DNA of 64,000 bases from an uncultured Clostridia bacterium (GTDB taxonomy: Bacteria; Bacillota; Clostridia; TANB77; CAG-508): positions 26,251 to 90,250 of the forward strand of contig CAKOVX010000005.1 of the NCBI GenBank assembly GCA_934122155.1. The letters run 5' to 3'. Below are positions 45,966 to 55,394 of this stretch, in pieces (position 1 is the first letter of the stretch; the number at the start of each line of letters is the position of its first letter). Under the pieces are notes generated by a model. That model was given only the letters and a program-made list of their open reading frames with translations, was not told the origin of the DNA and made no database searches. The translations under genes were made by a program, and so were the position numbers.

Positions 45966-47564
45966 ATGACTAAAGAAAAAGGTTATGTTAGTTTTATATT
46001 ACATGCTCATTTGCCTTTTATACATCACCCAGAAAGTGAAGACTACCTAGAAGAGCAATGGTTATATGAAGCTATTTCTGAAACATATTTACCTTTATTA
46101 ACAAACTTTGGAAAGTTAGAGAAGGAACAAGTTGACTTTAGAATAACAATGTCACTTACTCCTCCTCTTTTAAATATGTTTGATAATAAGCTTTTACAAA
46201 AAAGATATATAAAATATCTAAATACTCATATTGAACTTGCAAAAAAAGAAATTGAAAGAACTAAAAATAATAAAAAAGAAAATGAGCTTGCTAATTATTA
46301 TTTTAATAGATATTCTAATGACTTGCATTTATTTAAAGATGTATATAATTGTAATTTGATTCAAGCTTTTAAGCATTTTCAAGATATTGGTGTTTTAGAA
46401 ATTATCACTTGTGGTGCAACGCATGGATATTTCCCTATATTATATGTAAATGAAAAAACAGTTAGAGCTCAAATAGCTGTTGGTGTTCAAACATATAAAA
46501 AATATTTTGGCAAAACTCCAAATGGAATATGGCTTCCTGAGTGTGGATATATTCCTGAGGCTGACAAGTATTTAAAAGAATTTGGAATTAAGTATATAAT
46601 TACAGAAACTCATGGCATATTATATGCTAACCCTACCCCTGTTTATGGTACATTTGCACCAATTATATCTCCTGAAGGGATTATTGCTTTTGGTAGAGAT
46701 ATAGAGTCTTCAAGACAAGTATGGAGCTCTATAAATGGCTACCCTGGTGACTTTAATTATAGAGAGTTTTATAGGGATATTGGCTATGATGCTCCTTATG
46801 ATTATATTAAGCCTTATATAGCTTCAAATGGTGCTAGAGTTCATACTGGTATAAAATATTATAGAATCACTGGTAAAGATTGTGAAAAAGATTATTATAA
46901 TTTACAATGGGCTCAAGATAGTGTTGAAAAACAAGCTGGTCATTTCTTTGATAGCAGAGTTAAACAAATTAATGAGCTTTCAAAATTAACTTCTAACCCT
47001 CCTATTATTACTTGTCCTTATGATGCAGAACTTTATGGACATTGGTGGTATGAAGGTCCAGATTGGTTATATGTTTTGTTTAAAAAAATTTACTATGATA
47101 AATGTAATTTTAAATTGATTACTCCTAGTGAATATATTGATAAATACCCATTTATGCAAGTGTGTACACCTTGTCGTTCTAGTTGGGGCGCTAATGGTTA
47201 TAGTGAAGTTTGGTTAAATCAAACAAATGACTATGCTCACAAATATCTACATGATATTGGCAATAAAATGGTTGAACTTGCAAATAAATTTCCTAATGAA
47301 AAAGATAAGATAAAGAAAAAAGCTTTAAATCAGTGTGCTAGAGAAGTATTGTTAGCACAAAGTAGTGACTGGTTATTTATTATTACAAATGGAACAATGG
47401 TAGACTATGCTAAAAAACGTATTAAAGACCATGTTGGTAGATTTAATAAACTTTATGACGGTCTTGTAAATAATAAAATTGATGATGAATATGTAGATTT
47501 CCTAAAAGATATTGCAAAAAAAGACTGCATATTCCCTGAAATTGATTATATGATTTATAAATAA
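45966..47564 (+). CDS. GH57 1,4-alpha-glucan branching enzyme
   Basis: The 532 residues begin with HAHLPF. The nucleophile motif is WLPECGY (glutamate about residue 198), and the acid/base motif PYDAELYGHWW lies near 353. A C-terminal helical domain follows (about 430-530), as in DUF1957/GH57 branching enzymes. The enzyme makes alpha-1,6 branches in glycogen-type glucan. It follows DUF4912 in an operon and is convergent with a GT2 gene. Confidence 0.9.
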   Translation: MTKEKGYVSFILHAHLPFIHHPESEDYLEEQWLYEAISETYLPLLTNFGKLEKEQVDFRITMSLTPPLLNMFDNKLLQKRYIKYLNTHIELAKKEIERTKNNKKENELANYYFNRYSNDLHLFKDVYNCNLIQAFKHFQDIGVLEIITCGATHGYFPILYVNEKTVRAQIAVGVQTYKKYFGKTPNGIWLPECGYIPEADKYLKEFGIKYIITETHGILYANPTPVYGTFAPIISPEGIIAFGRDIESSRQVWSSINGYPGDFNYREFYRDIGYDAPYDYIKPYIASNGARVHTGIKYYRITGKDCEKDYYNLQWAQDSVEKQAGHFFDSRVKQINELSKLTSNPPIITCPYDAELYGHWWYEGPDWLYVLFKKIYYDKCNFKLITPSEYIDKYPFMQVCTPCRSSWGANGYSEVWLNQTNDYAHKYLHDIGNKMVELANKFPNEKDKIKKKALNQCAREVLLAQSSDWLFIITNGTMVDYAKKRIKDHVGRFNKLYDGLVNNKIDDEYVDFLKDIAKKDCIFPEIDYMIYK

Positions 47565-47590
47565 AAAAAGTGGCTTTGCCACTTTTTTTA
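47564..47590. terminator. Convergent terminator between the GH57 and GT2 genes
   Basis: AAAAAAAGTGGC pairs with GCCACTTTTTTT around TTT; its ends act as U-tracts in both directions. Confidence 0.75.
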
Positions 47591-48559
47591 TTTGTTTAAA
47601 TGTTCATTTGTTTCTTTTGTTTCATTATATCTTTCAATAAAGTACAATGGTCTATGTTTGCTTTCATTAAATGTTCTTCCTAAATACTCTCCTATAAAGC
47701 CTAAAAATATTAATTGAATTCCTCCTAAAAACAATATCACTACCATTAGTGAAGCATAACCAGGTACATCAATTCCTGTTACTAGTGTTTTTATTATTAC
47801 AAATATCATATATATAAACGCAACAAAAGATATTACTGTTCCTATGATTGTTGCCCATCTTAGTGGTGATGTTGTAAATGATGTAATTCCATCAATAGAT
47901 AGGTTAATCATTCTTCCATAATTATATTTTGTTTTTCCAGCAACTCTTGCATCTCTGTCATATAAAATTTCTTTTTTATTATACCCTATAAAACTGAATA
48001 GGCCTTTTGTATATCTTTGATTTTCTCTCATTGCTTTTAAAGCTTCTACACAACGTCTATCAAGTAGTCTAAAATCACCTGTGTCTATTTGAAGTTGTAT
48101 GCTTGTAAATGACTGTAAAACCCTATAATACATTTTTGATGTAAATTTTTTTAGCCATGTTTCTCCATCTCTAGTTCTTCTTCTTGCATAAACATCATCA
48201 TAGCCTTCTTCCCAGTATTTTATCATTTCTGGAATTAGTTCAGGTGGGTCTTGTAAGTCAGCATCAATAATAACTACTGCATCTCCTTTACAATAGTCTA
48301 GGCCAGCTATCATTGCTATTTCTTTGCCAAAATTTCTAGATAAATTTAGGTAGCAAAATCTTTTGTCTTTTTCTCTTAGTTCTTGCATAATTTTAAAAGT
48401 ATTATCTTTACTTCCGTCATTTACTAATAATACTTCAAAATCATAGCCAGTATTTTCATTCATTAATTTTTCTAATCTTTCATATAGTATGTTTAGAACT
48501 TCTTGTTCATTATATGCAGGTACTAATATTGTAATTAGTTTTTTCTTTTCTTGTTCCAT
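47588..48559 (-). CDS. GT2 polyprenyl-phosphate sugar transferase-like protein
   Basis: The 323 residues have an N-terminal GT-A domain (VPAYNEQEVL; DADLQDPPE with the metal-binding DAD; NFGKE) and two C-terminal membrane helices (about 235-260 and 270-290). This is the GtrB/DPM1-like layout that transfers a sugar to undecaprenyl phosphate at the membrane. The sugar is unknown. AGGAGGTTAT precedes the ATG. Confidence 0.87.
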   Translation of the reverse strand: MEQEKKKLITILVPAYNEQEVLNILYERLEKLMNENTGYDFEVLLVNDGSKDNTFKIMQELREKDKRFCYLNLSRNFGKEIAMIAGLDYCKGDAVVIIDADLQDPPELIPEMIKYWEEGYDDVYARRRTRDGETWLKKFTSKMYYRVLQSFTSIQLQIDTGDFRLLDRRCVEALKAMRENQRYTKGLFSFIGYNKKEILYDRDARVAGKTKYNYGRMINLSIDGITSFTTSPLRWATIIGTVISFVAFIYMIFVIIKTLVTGIDVPGYASLMVVILFLGGIQLIFLGFIGEYLGRTFNESKHRPLYFIERYNETKETNEHLNK

Positions 48560-48640
48560 AATAACCTCCTCCGATTATTTTGATACTATATTTATATCAC
48601 ATTTTTCAAAAATAGTAAATAGGTTACAATTTTGAAATAC

Positions 48641-48682
48641 ACCCCAAATGTTAGATAAAAATTTTAACATTTGAGGTGTATC
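48641..48682. repeat. 17-bp inverted repeat directly after the prepilin-like fragment
   Basis: ATACACCCCAAATGTTA and TAACATTTGAGGTGTAT are complementary with one mismatch around a short AT-rich loop. The repeat ends at the stop codon of the prepilin-like gene. It has no clear U-tract, so it may be a terminator or a target-site hairpin of the kind known downstream of retroelement-diversified genes. Confidence 0.5.
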
Positions 48683-49197
48683 CTACTTCACATAAAGTAG
48701 AGGTCTGAAAGAAAAATTAGCGGTCTGGCTGCGAGTTGTAGTAGACCTCTCACGATAACTCGTGTGGGTATTGGTATGTCCGCCAGTCGCCTCCCCTATA
48801 AGTACAAGGATAAGTGTGACTGTCATAAATATAAGTGCTGTATTCAGTGGTCCATTCAAAACAGTTTCCTGCCATATCAAATATTTTGCATACTTTGTCT
48901 CCTGTTTCTTTTACTTTTATTTTGTCACTTGGATGTTGCAAATCTGTCTTTTCGTCTATCCATTTTTCTAAATCGTTTATTGCATCTAGGTCACTTTTCT
49001 CAGCGTCTTCCATTATATTCCCTGCATTTTTTGATTTAGTTAGTATTCCATTTTCATTAAACAATGCATTTAATGTTACTCCTGCTAAAATCAATAATAC
49101 TACAATAGTCACCACAAGTGCTATTAATGTAATACCTGTCTGCTTTTTTGCTAATTCTTTACTTGCTCTTAGTTTTCTTTCTTTTTTCTTAAATGTT
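48683..49197 (-). pseudogene. Short prepilin-leader / lectin-like gene with CGG frameshift and no clear start codon
   Basis: The frame encodes KKKERKLRASKELAKKQTG/ITLIAL and the prepilin helix, a short acidic segment, then KIFDMAGNCFEWTTEY and RGGDW. At 48780-48782 the frame has TGG CGG ACA and ends at a TGA 10 codons later. Skipping the C gives TGG GGA CAT and runs to FSFRPLLYVK and a stop. Upstream of the leader AGGAGG is present, but no in-frame ATG, GTG or TTG lies before the membrane helix, so the start may be lost. The long middle domain of the copy at 1801-3187 is missing. It may be a decaying copy, so its frameshift is weaker evidence than that in tgt or spoIIIAD. Confidence 0.6.
48779..48782 (-). 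other. CGGA +1 frameshift site
   Basis: Coding context GAC TGG CGG ACA. After dropping C, eight of the next nine codons end in a pyrimidine (CAT ACC AAT ACC CAC ACG AGT TAT CGT), the pattern of this gene family's tail. In the zero frame only three of the next nine do. Confidence 0.6.
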
Positions 49198-49402
49198 TCT
49201 TTCCTCCTCTTTCTTATGTATTTTTACTTGTTCTCTTCGTTTTATAATTTAATATGTACAACTATTATTAAAATTTTGTACATATTTTTTATAAGAGTAT
49301 CAATTTTGTATAAATATAATTTTACCTCAATTAGTAATACTATAAAAAAGAAAAAAGCCCTTTATTAACTGGACCTTTCTCTCACTTCAAATAAAAGTCG
49401 AA

Positions 49403-50254
49403 TTATTGATTATGGCTAATTTTAGTGTCATTTAGCAATCTATATGTTTTACATATATCACATTCTTTGCATATAAACACTCTGTCTTGAAAAATTAGTT
49501 TTAATGTATTAATAAATTCGTCTTCTTTATCAATTAAATGTATTTCTAATTTTTGTGGTAATAAACATAATAATGTATTTAGAGCAAAGTCATTAGAAGA
49601 AAACGATATGTCTGACAAATATTTGGCGTTGTATATGTTTTCTGAAACAGATACTATATTTCTTTTTTCATCTAACAAAACTGATTCTCCATTAATATAA
49701 ATCAAATGTAGTAGTGTATATTTTGATGCTCTAGATTCTATATAGACTCTTAACAAACTAATAAACTCTCTATATTCTTTTTCAATAATAAATTTATTTA
49801 CTGCATTGTCTACTACTTCATCCAAGTATTCTAAATATTTTTTTAGTCTAAAATATACAAAACCATCTATAATCATGCTATTGTTTTCTCTGATATATTT
49901 TTTTATATTGTTTTTTTCTGACAGCTTTTCTATATAAATTTCTGGATCTATTATTTGCATGCAGTTTTCTAGTATCTTTTTCTTTTCATATTCATCAAAA
50001 TAAAAGTAGTTATAGTTTATAAGTTGTTTCATTAGTTTTTCTTCATAAAATTCAATTATTGTTTCTTTTATAAGTCCATCTAAAAAGTTTTGAAATTTAC
50101 TATTGTCATTTCCTATATAATGAATAATTATATTTTTGTATATCTTAAATTGATTTTGAGAATATACTAAATCTTCAAAATCAATTTCTTTAATTCTATT
50201 TAGTAGATAATCTAGTATTTGGTCATTATTAGTTTTTAAGCAAAATGATTTCAT
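49403..50254 (-). CDS. ytxC: Sporulation protein YtxC family
   Basis: The 283 residues carry the YtxC block IDGFVYFRLKKYLEYLDEVVDNAVNKFIIEKEYREFISLLR (positions about 135-175). A CX2CX2C-like cysteine group (CKECDIC) near the C-terminus could bind metal. The family's function is unclear, but its members are found in spore formers. Confidence 0.85.
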   Translation of the reverse strand: MKSFCLKTNNDQILDYLLNRIKEIDFEDLVYSQNQFKIYKNIIIHYIGNDNSKFQNFLDGLIKETIIEFYEEKLMKQLINYNYFYFDEYEKKKILENCMQIIDPEIYIEKLSEKNNIKKYIRENNSMIIDGFVYFRLKKYLEYLDEVVDNAVNKFIIEKEYREFISLLRVYIESRASKYTLLHLIYINGESVLLDEKRNIVSVSENIYNAKYLSDISFSSNDFALNTLLCLLPQKLEIHLIDKEDEFINTLKLIFQDRVFICKECDICKTYRLLNDTKISHNQ

Positions 50255-50355
50255 CTTGTATTAGTCTCCTTTCTACACAAAATATTATCTACTAAAAACT
50301 TATTAGATATACATATTTTATTCAAAATTGTTCTAATTGGTAACATGTTCAAAAC

Positions 50356-50694
50356 TTATTTGTTATTGAATTTGCAAAATCTGCAATACATTCCTCCTTT
50401 TATAGTATAAACATTATAATATCCTAGTTTTTCTAATATTAGCTGTGCTTGTTTACTTCTAATTCCACATGAGCAATATGCTACAATAGTTGTTTTTTTG
50501 TTTGGTATTACAGTTTGAATTTCTTTTTCTAAATTATATAAATCAATATTAATTGCATTTACCAAATGTTCTTCGTTATATTCTTTATGTCCTCTAACAT
50601 CTAACAAAACGCCATTTGTTTCTCTTAAAATTCTTTCAGCTTGATTATAGTCAATTTCTTTATCACTTATACTTCTATAAAATCTTTTTATCAT
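50356..50694 (-). CDS. Rhodanese-like sulfurtransferase
   Basis: The 112 residues form one rhodanese domain: LLDVRGHKEYNEEHLVNAINI and the active-site loop YCSCGIRSKQA (cysteine at about residue 83). It transfers sulfane sulfur or binds it. Extra cysteines near the C-terminus (CRFCKF) are not part of the standard domain. The partner is unknown. Confidence 0.88.
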   Translation of the reverse strand: MIKRFYRSISDKEIDYNQAERILRETNGVLLDVRGHKEYNEEHLVNAINIDLYNLEKEIQTVIPNKKTTIVAYCSCGIRSKQAQLILEKLGYYNVYTIKGGMYCRFCKFNNK

Positions 50695-50720
50695 ATTTTC
50701 ACTTTCCTTTTATAAATTAA

Positions 50721-50752
50721 GAACTCATACTATATAGTATGAGTTCTTGTTA
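50721..50752 (-). terminator. Hairpin after the SecF-like gene
   Basis: AAGAACTCATAC pairs with GTATGAGTTCTT around TATATA, just after the gene end on the minus strand. The U-tract is weak. Confidence 0.55.
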
Positions 50753-50764
50753 CATTTTGATTAT

Positions 50765-51412
50765 TTACTTTTGATTTAATTTATAAATGTTTAATTGTTT
50801 TTGCTTAACCATTGTCATTGCAATTATTGATACTGAATAAATTATTAATCCTATTGGAATTGTTAACGTATTAAATGGTAATTTAGCAAGTATTAATGCA
50901 ATAACATATGTTGATTCAGGTGCCAATATTGCTAGTACATAATCAGCAAGTGTTTTTACAACGCCTAATTTTCTATACATTATAGCTGCATATATTAATA
51001 TAATTGCTATACTTATAACAACTGGCCAAATATATGGTTTTATAATTGAATATACTTCTATTTTAGGCTCGTTTTTAATTTCAATGTCTTCTTTTTTGTT
51101 TTCTATCCCAAACTTTTCATTTATTTTACTATTTAGTTTTTCTATTTTTTCGTCTGTTTCGCTTTGCTTTGGTAATGTTATACATGCCATGTCTTCATAT
51201 ACTTCTACTTTTTGTACTTTTACACCATTTGTTTCAAATACTTCTTCTGCTATTTGTTTTATGTCTTTATTGTCAAAGCTCTTTCCTATATATACATATA
51301 TTTTTGTATTTTCATTATATGTAGTGTCTAATTTAAAACCTATTGTTAATGTTAAAATTGCACTTGCTATAATAATTATAATAAGTATTGCATAAATAAT
51401 TTTTTTGTTCAT
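50765..51412 (-). CDS. secF: Truncated SecF-like membrane protein
   Basis: Its position directly after secD, an N-terminal helix (about residues 3-25), a P4-like periplasmic domain (about 30-110) and only three or four further helices suggest a reduced SecF. Normal SecF has six helices and about 300 residues; here there are 215. The canonical SecF motifs are not clear, so the assignment rests on context and layout. It would help SecDF-type protein export. Confidence 0.55.
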   Translation of the reverse strand: MNKKIIYAILIIIIIASAILTLTIGFKLDTTYNENTKIYVYIGKSFDNKDIKQIAEEVFETNGVKVQKVEVYEDMACITLPKQSETDEKIEKLNSKINEKFGIENKKEDIEIKNEPKIEVYSIIKPYIWPVVISIAIILIYAAIMYRKLGVVKTLADYVLAILAPESTYVIALILAKLPFNTLTIPIGLIIYSVSIIAMTMVKQKQLNIYKLNQK

Positions 51413-51431
51413 TTTTTATCACATTCCTTTA

Positions 51432-52787
51432 CTATTTTTTGCATATTAATGTTCTAGTTATAATAACATTATATAATATATTTAGTGCTATTCCCCAAAA
51501 CATTGTCATTCCAAAGCTATATATTGGAAGCCATTTTACAAAGCAGAAAATAATTGTAATAACTGTAATTGGTATTAATATACATATAAATTGAGTTAGA
51601 ACTTTTTTATAGTTGAATTCTGGGCTGTTCTTTATTGAGTTTAGTAAATATACTATAAATATATAATTTAGGATAATTGCTGTTAAAATTCCGGCAATTC
51701 CTTCTAGTGTTATAATTACATTTGTTAATCTAACAATTATTAATAATGCTGCTATATAGCCAATTAAACTAATTGAACCTAGTAGTCCATTTAATTTATA
51801 CTTAAATATTAAGAATAGAATTCCAATAAATATTACACTTGCAACTACAATTGCTAAAGTTATTGCTAAGTTCATGTTTGTATCTGCCAATACATATCTG
51901 TTTTCGTCTATTGTATATACTATTGGCAAGTTTCCTGTGTTTAATAATACTGACAAGTTGTAAGCTTCTTGTGCATAGTTAACTAGGTCTTCTGAATTAC
52001 TTTTTGCAGTTCCAAATGATAGTTGAATCATTCCATTTGAAATTTCTTCTGCAAAGTATGTTGTAAGCATTTTAGTATCATCTACTTTTACTGTAATTTT
52101 TTTAGTTGTGTCATTTCCTTCTTCATCTGTGGTTTTTACAAATGTATTAGAAATTTCTTTTAATTTTGCTGTTCCTTCTTTGTTAAACTGAATTGTCAAA
52201 TATACAGTAACTCCATTGTTTGTAGAGCTATAACCAACTTGTGTTTTTTCTATATGTGAATTATCTATTAATACATTATCTTGGTCATCTACTATATTAA
52301 ATGTTCCCTTAGTTGCTACATACTGTATTACTCTGTTAGTATTATTGTTTTCTGGTATTTGTAGTGAGATTTCTCCTGTTTCGTCATTTTGTTTAATTAT
52401 ATATTGGTCAGTGGCCTTTGCTTCTTTTATTCCTGAAGGAGTATATTGAATTTCTTTAAATGTTTTTAATCTTTCTTCCATAATTTTTTTTACTAATTTG
52501 TAGTTTTCTTTTGTTAGTGCCTCTTCTTTGTTAACAGGTTCTTCTTTTTTGGTAGTTTCTTCTCCTTCTTGGTCTACTACATTTCCATCTTTATCATAAA
52601 TAACTTCTTTTGTTTCTGAGCTTACAGCAAGTCCAACATCTCTATAACCAGTTAAGCTTGCTCCTAGTTTAAACTCTTTCAAAATATTTTTTACAGAGTT
52701 ATATTTTTGTACATAAATTCCTCCAAATGATATTAATCCTAATAATATAATTATTAAAATTATTAGTGTTCTTTTTAGTGCTTTCAT
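51432..52787 (-). CDS. secD: SecD-like protein-export membrane protein
   Basis: The 451 residues have an N-terminal helix, a P1-like periplasmic domain (IMEERLKTFKEIQYTPSGIK; TKGTFNIVDD; TIQFNKEGTAKLKEIS), and five C-terminal helices (about 300-450) with DTNMNLAITLAIVVASVIF. It is shorter and more divergent than E. coli SecD. It uses the proton gradient to pull translocated proteins. It precedes the secF-like gene by 19 bases. No yajC was found in the neighbourhood. Confidence 0.82.
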   Translation of the reverse strand: MKALKRTLIILIIILLGLISFGGIYVQKYNSVKNILKEFKLGASLTGYRDVGLAVSSETKEVIYDKDGNVVDQEGEETTKKEEPVNKEEALTKENYKLVKKIMEERLKTFKEIQYTPSGIKEAKATDQYIIKQNDETGEISLQIPENNNTNRVIQYVATKGTFNIVDDQDNVLIDNSHIEKTQVGYSSTNNGVTVYLTIQFNKEGTAKLKEISNTFVKTTDEEGNDTTKKITVKVDDTKMLTTYFAEEISNGMIQLSFGTAKSNSEDLVNYAQEAYNLSVLLNTGNLPIVYTIDENRYVLADTNMNLAITLAIVVASVIFIGILFLIFKYKLNGLLGSISLIGYIAALLIIVRLTNVIITLEGIAGILTAIILNYIFIVYLLNSIKNSPEFNYKKVLTQFICILIPITVITIIFCFVKWLPIYSFGMTMFWGIALNILYNVIITRTLICKK

Positions 52788-52827
52788 TTTTTATTCCTTT
52801 CTTTACCAAAATTATATATCTAAAGTA

Positions 52828-54030
52828 TTATTCTAATGGATGATGTTCTCCATAATATCCAATTTGTGGGTCTATTACAAGCCAACTTCCATCATCAATT
52901 TTAACTTTATTCCATTGGTGTGTCCATTTGTTTTCGTTTATATGTTTGCTTTCTAGTCCAGCTGCATTACATAGTAATGTAACAGCATGGCAGCGTCCTG
53001 AGCAAGCAGCTATTTTTAATATGAGTGCTGCATATGCTTCATCTCCATAATTTGTTTTATAAGCTTCTGTTGACTGATTAGTTTGTGCAGCAACAGTATT
53101 AGTAATATATAAACAAATTGCTATTGCTTTTTCTTTTTTAGTCATTCCAGAAGTAATAATTTGAGATACTACTTTTTTTGCTTCTGCTTTTGCTAGTTTT
53201 AGTCTTCCTGCTTTAGTAGAAGTTGGGTCTGACTTTTGTGATGTATTACTATTGTTTTTTGTGCTACTTGAACTACTTGTTTTTGTTGTAGTTGATGTTG
53301 TTGATTTTTTTATGCTTGAACTGGTTGTTGTTTTAGTATTTGACTTTTTATTTGTAGCTATAACAGTTTTTTTGTTTTCTTCTTTTTGCTTTACCGTTAC
53401 TGTAAATTCTTTTTTAGTTTCATTTCCATTTTTGTCAACAGCCTTTACTGTTAAATTGTATGTTCCTACTTTGTTAGTATCTAAGTCTCCTTCAATAACA
53501 AACTCAAGATTTCCGTCCACATTGTCCTTAGCAGTTATTCCCTCTTTTGCATCAAACTTATCACCTTGTGTAATCTCTTTGTTTGACACCCCTTCTATTA
53601 TAGGCTTTTGAGTGTCTTCTACCTTCCAAATATTTTCTTTTTGATTAGTAATATTCTTAAACAACAAATTACTATAACATGTTTCAACTATAACTGGCAA
53701 ATTTCCAACGCTTTCTGCTTTATAGCTCTCTGTTGGATTTAAAACTTTTCCATTTATTTTTATTACATATGTTGTTTCTTTAGCTAGTTCGGTAGGAGCT
53801 ACTAACTTCTCTAAAATGTTTTCATAGGAAATACTTTCTCCATATTCTATTGTTTCAGAAGTTTCTTTAAGTGCTTTTTGATTTTGTTCTTCTGCCTTTT
53901 CTGCTTCTTGCTTATAGTACCAGTATCCTCCACCTGCTGCTATAAAGCTTAAAATCATTAAAATTATCACAATTATTAAAAATACTTTTATCCATTTATT
54001 TTCTTTTTGGTTATTTTGTTTATCTTCCAT
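52828..54030 (-). CDS. Membrane-anchored protein with Ig-like and transglutaminase-like domains
   Basis: I use the ATG at 54030, which has GGAG six bases upstream. A membrane helix (about residues 14-38) is followed by an N-terminal beta domain (about 65-130). A DUF5011-type Ig-like domain (about 135-215) comes next (DTQKPIIEGVSNKEITQGDKFD), then a Ser/Thr/Lys-rich linker (about 215-280). The transglutaminase-like domain has the catalytic triad (Cys in SGRCHA, His in THQW, Asp in VIDP) at about 345-390. It probably acts outside the cell on peptide or protein substrates; the reaction is not known. Confidence 0.82.
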   Translation of the reverse strand: MEDKQNNQKENKWIKVFLIIVIILMILSFIAAGGGYWYYKQEAEKAEEQNQKALKETSETIEYGESISYENILEKLVAPTELAKETTYVIKINGKVLNPTESYKAESVGNLPVIVETCYSNLLFKNITNQKENIWKVEDTQKPIIEGVSNKEITQGDKFDAKEGITAKDNVDGNLEFVIEGDLDTNKVGTYNLTVKAVDKNGNETKKEFTVTVKQKEENKKTVIATNKKSNTKTTTSSSIKKSTTSTTTKTSSSSSTKNNSNTSQKSDPTSTKAGRLKLAKAEAKKVVSQIITSGMTKKEKAIAICLYITNTVAAQTNQSTEAYKTNYGDEAYAALILKIAACSGRCHAVTLLCNAAGLESKHINENKWTHQWNKVKIDDGSWLVIDPQIGYYGEHHPLE

Positions 54031-54064
54031 ATCCTTCTCCATTATTGTTTTATATTAAGTAATT

Positions 54065-54724
54065 TTATAGTAGTTTTATATCATTAATAACTAGTTCAAA
54101 CCAAATTCCTAAATATTTAGCTGCATATTTACTCATCATAGTTCTGTCCATAAATATTTCAAAGTAATCTAGCACTGGCGATATTTTGGTATCAATGGTC
54201 AAATCTAAAGTTACTTTTCTGTTTTCTTTATCTATTATAAATTTTGAGTCTGTAACTGCATAATTTACTTTGTCATGTTTATCAAATGTTGATATATTTT
54301 GGTTTACTACTCTACTTCTGTGTGCATCTGATTTATCTGCTAAAATTAATGCTGCTGATATATCACTTACTGCTGTACCAGTTTGTTCATCATGGTTTCC
54401 TATTGCCATCATTATTTCTGTTCTTTGTTCTGTATCCATTCCCATATCTTTTAGTATTTGGTATGCAAGTATCGCCCCTGTATGAGCATGATCTACTCTA
54501 TTAACACAATTTCCAATGTCATGCATATATCCTGCTATTTTAGCTAATTCCACTCTTTCTTCAGGATAGTCCAATGTTTTTAAAAGTTCCCCTGCTCTTT
54601 GTGATACAATGCTCATATGTCTTATTGAATGTTCGGTGTATCCAAGTGCATTTAGCTGTTTTTGTGAACTTAATATTAACTGATTAAGTTCTTCATTTTT
54701 CTTTATATCTTCTAATGTAATCAT
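54065..54724 (-). CDS. HD-domain phosphohydrolase
   Basis: The 219 residues carry HD-type metal ligands: TEHSIRHMSIVSQRAG (H at about 36), GYMHDIGN (HD at about 67), DHAHTG (about 79-83) and LADKSDAHR. Family members hydrolyse nucleotide or cyclic dinucleotide phosphates. The gene lies upstream of the secD/secF-like genes on the same strand, a frequent clostridial arrangement, but its substrate is unknown. Confidence 0.8.
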   Translation of the reverse strand: MITLEDIKKNEELNQLILSSQKQLNALGYTEHSIRHMSIVSQRAGELLKTLDYPEERVELAKIAGYMHDIGNCVNRVDHAHTGAILAYQILKDMGMDTEQRTEIMMAIGNHDEQTGTAVSDISAALILADKSDAHRSRVVNQNISTFDKHDKVNYAVTDSKFIIDKENRKVTLDLTIDTKISPVLDYFEIFMDRTMMSKYAAKYLGIWFELVINDIKLL

Positions 54725-54878
54725 CTGACTTCCTCCTAACGTATAATTTTCTTCTAAATTTTATATTAAAATTCAAAAAATATCAACTATTTTAAAGAAT
54801 TTCCTCTTAATTTTTCTCTTTATTTTTCGACTTTTTCTGCCATTTTTGTTTCTAAATTTTTATGTCTAAAATTCAATA

Positions 54879-55286
54879 TTATTTTTTGTTTAAATTTACT
54901 CCTATTATTCCTCCTATCATTCCCATGGTAGCTCCTATTATTAGCATTAATATAGAGTTGAATGTAATTGAAAAGCCCGCTAAAAACAAGCTTGATACTA
55001 TGTATAATGTTATAATATATATTAAACCAACTAGTCCTCCATTTATTAGTCCATTTTTCTTTATTTTTCTTGTGCTAATCATACTTCCAATTAAAATACT
55101 TATTCCTGTTGTTACAAATATAACTGGAATCATTGTATTTTCTTGTATATTTGTATAGCATAAAAGCATTGCAAAAATCAGCATAAATAGCGCTGAAAGA
55201 ATAATTGCGCTTATACTTCCCTTTAAAATTCTAACTGAATTTTTTTTGAATTCACTTTCTTCTGCAATAATGTTATTTTTTTCCAT
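54879..55286 (-). CDS. TIGR04086-family membrane protein
   Basis: About 135 residues with four hydrophobic helices (about 22-45, 52-72, 82-102 and 108-128). The start MEKNNII at 55286 is chosen because GGAGG lies seven bases upstream. TIGR04086 members are commonly found near tgt-yajC-secDF in Clostridia, which is the case here. Function unknown. Confidence 0.75.
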   Translation of the reverse strand: MEKNNIIAEESEFKKNSVRILKGSISAIILSALFMLIFAMLLCYTNIQENTMIPVIFVTTGISILIGSMISTRKIKKNGLINGGLVGLIYIITLYIVSSLFLAGFSITFNSILMLIIGATMGMIGGIIGVNLNKK

Positions 55287-55352
55287 ATACATACCTCCAC
55301 ATTTTTGTTATTTAATTTTATGTTTTTTCATTTCATTTAGAACAATAAAATA

Positions 55353-55390
55353 AAAGGTAAAACATACCTAATAAAGTATATTTTACCTTT
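55353..55390 (-). terminator. Terminator after the WG-repeat protein gene
   Basis: AAAGGTAAAACATAC pairs with GTATATTTTACCTTT (one mismatch) around an eight-base loop, just after the gene end on the minus strand. Confidence 0.65.
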
Positions 55391-55394
55391 GGTT

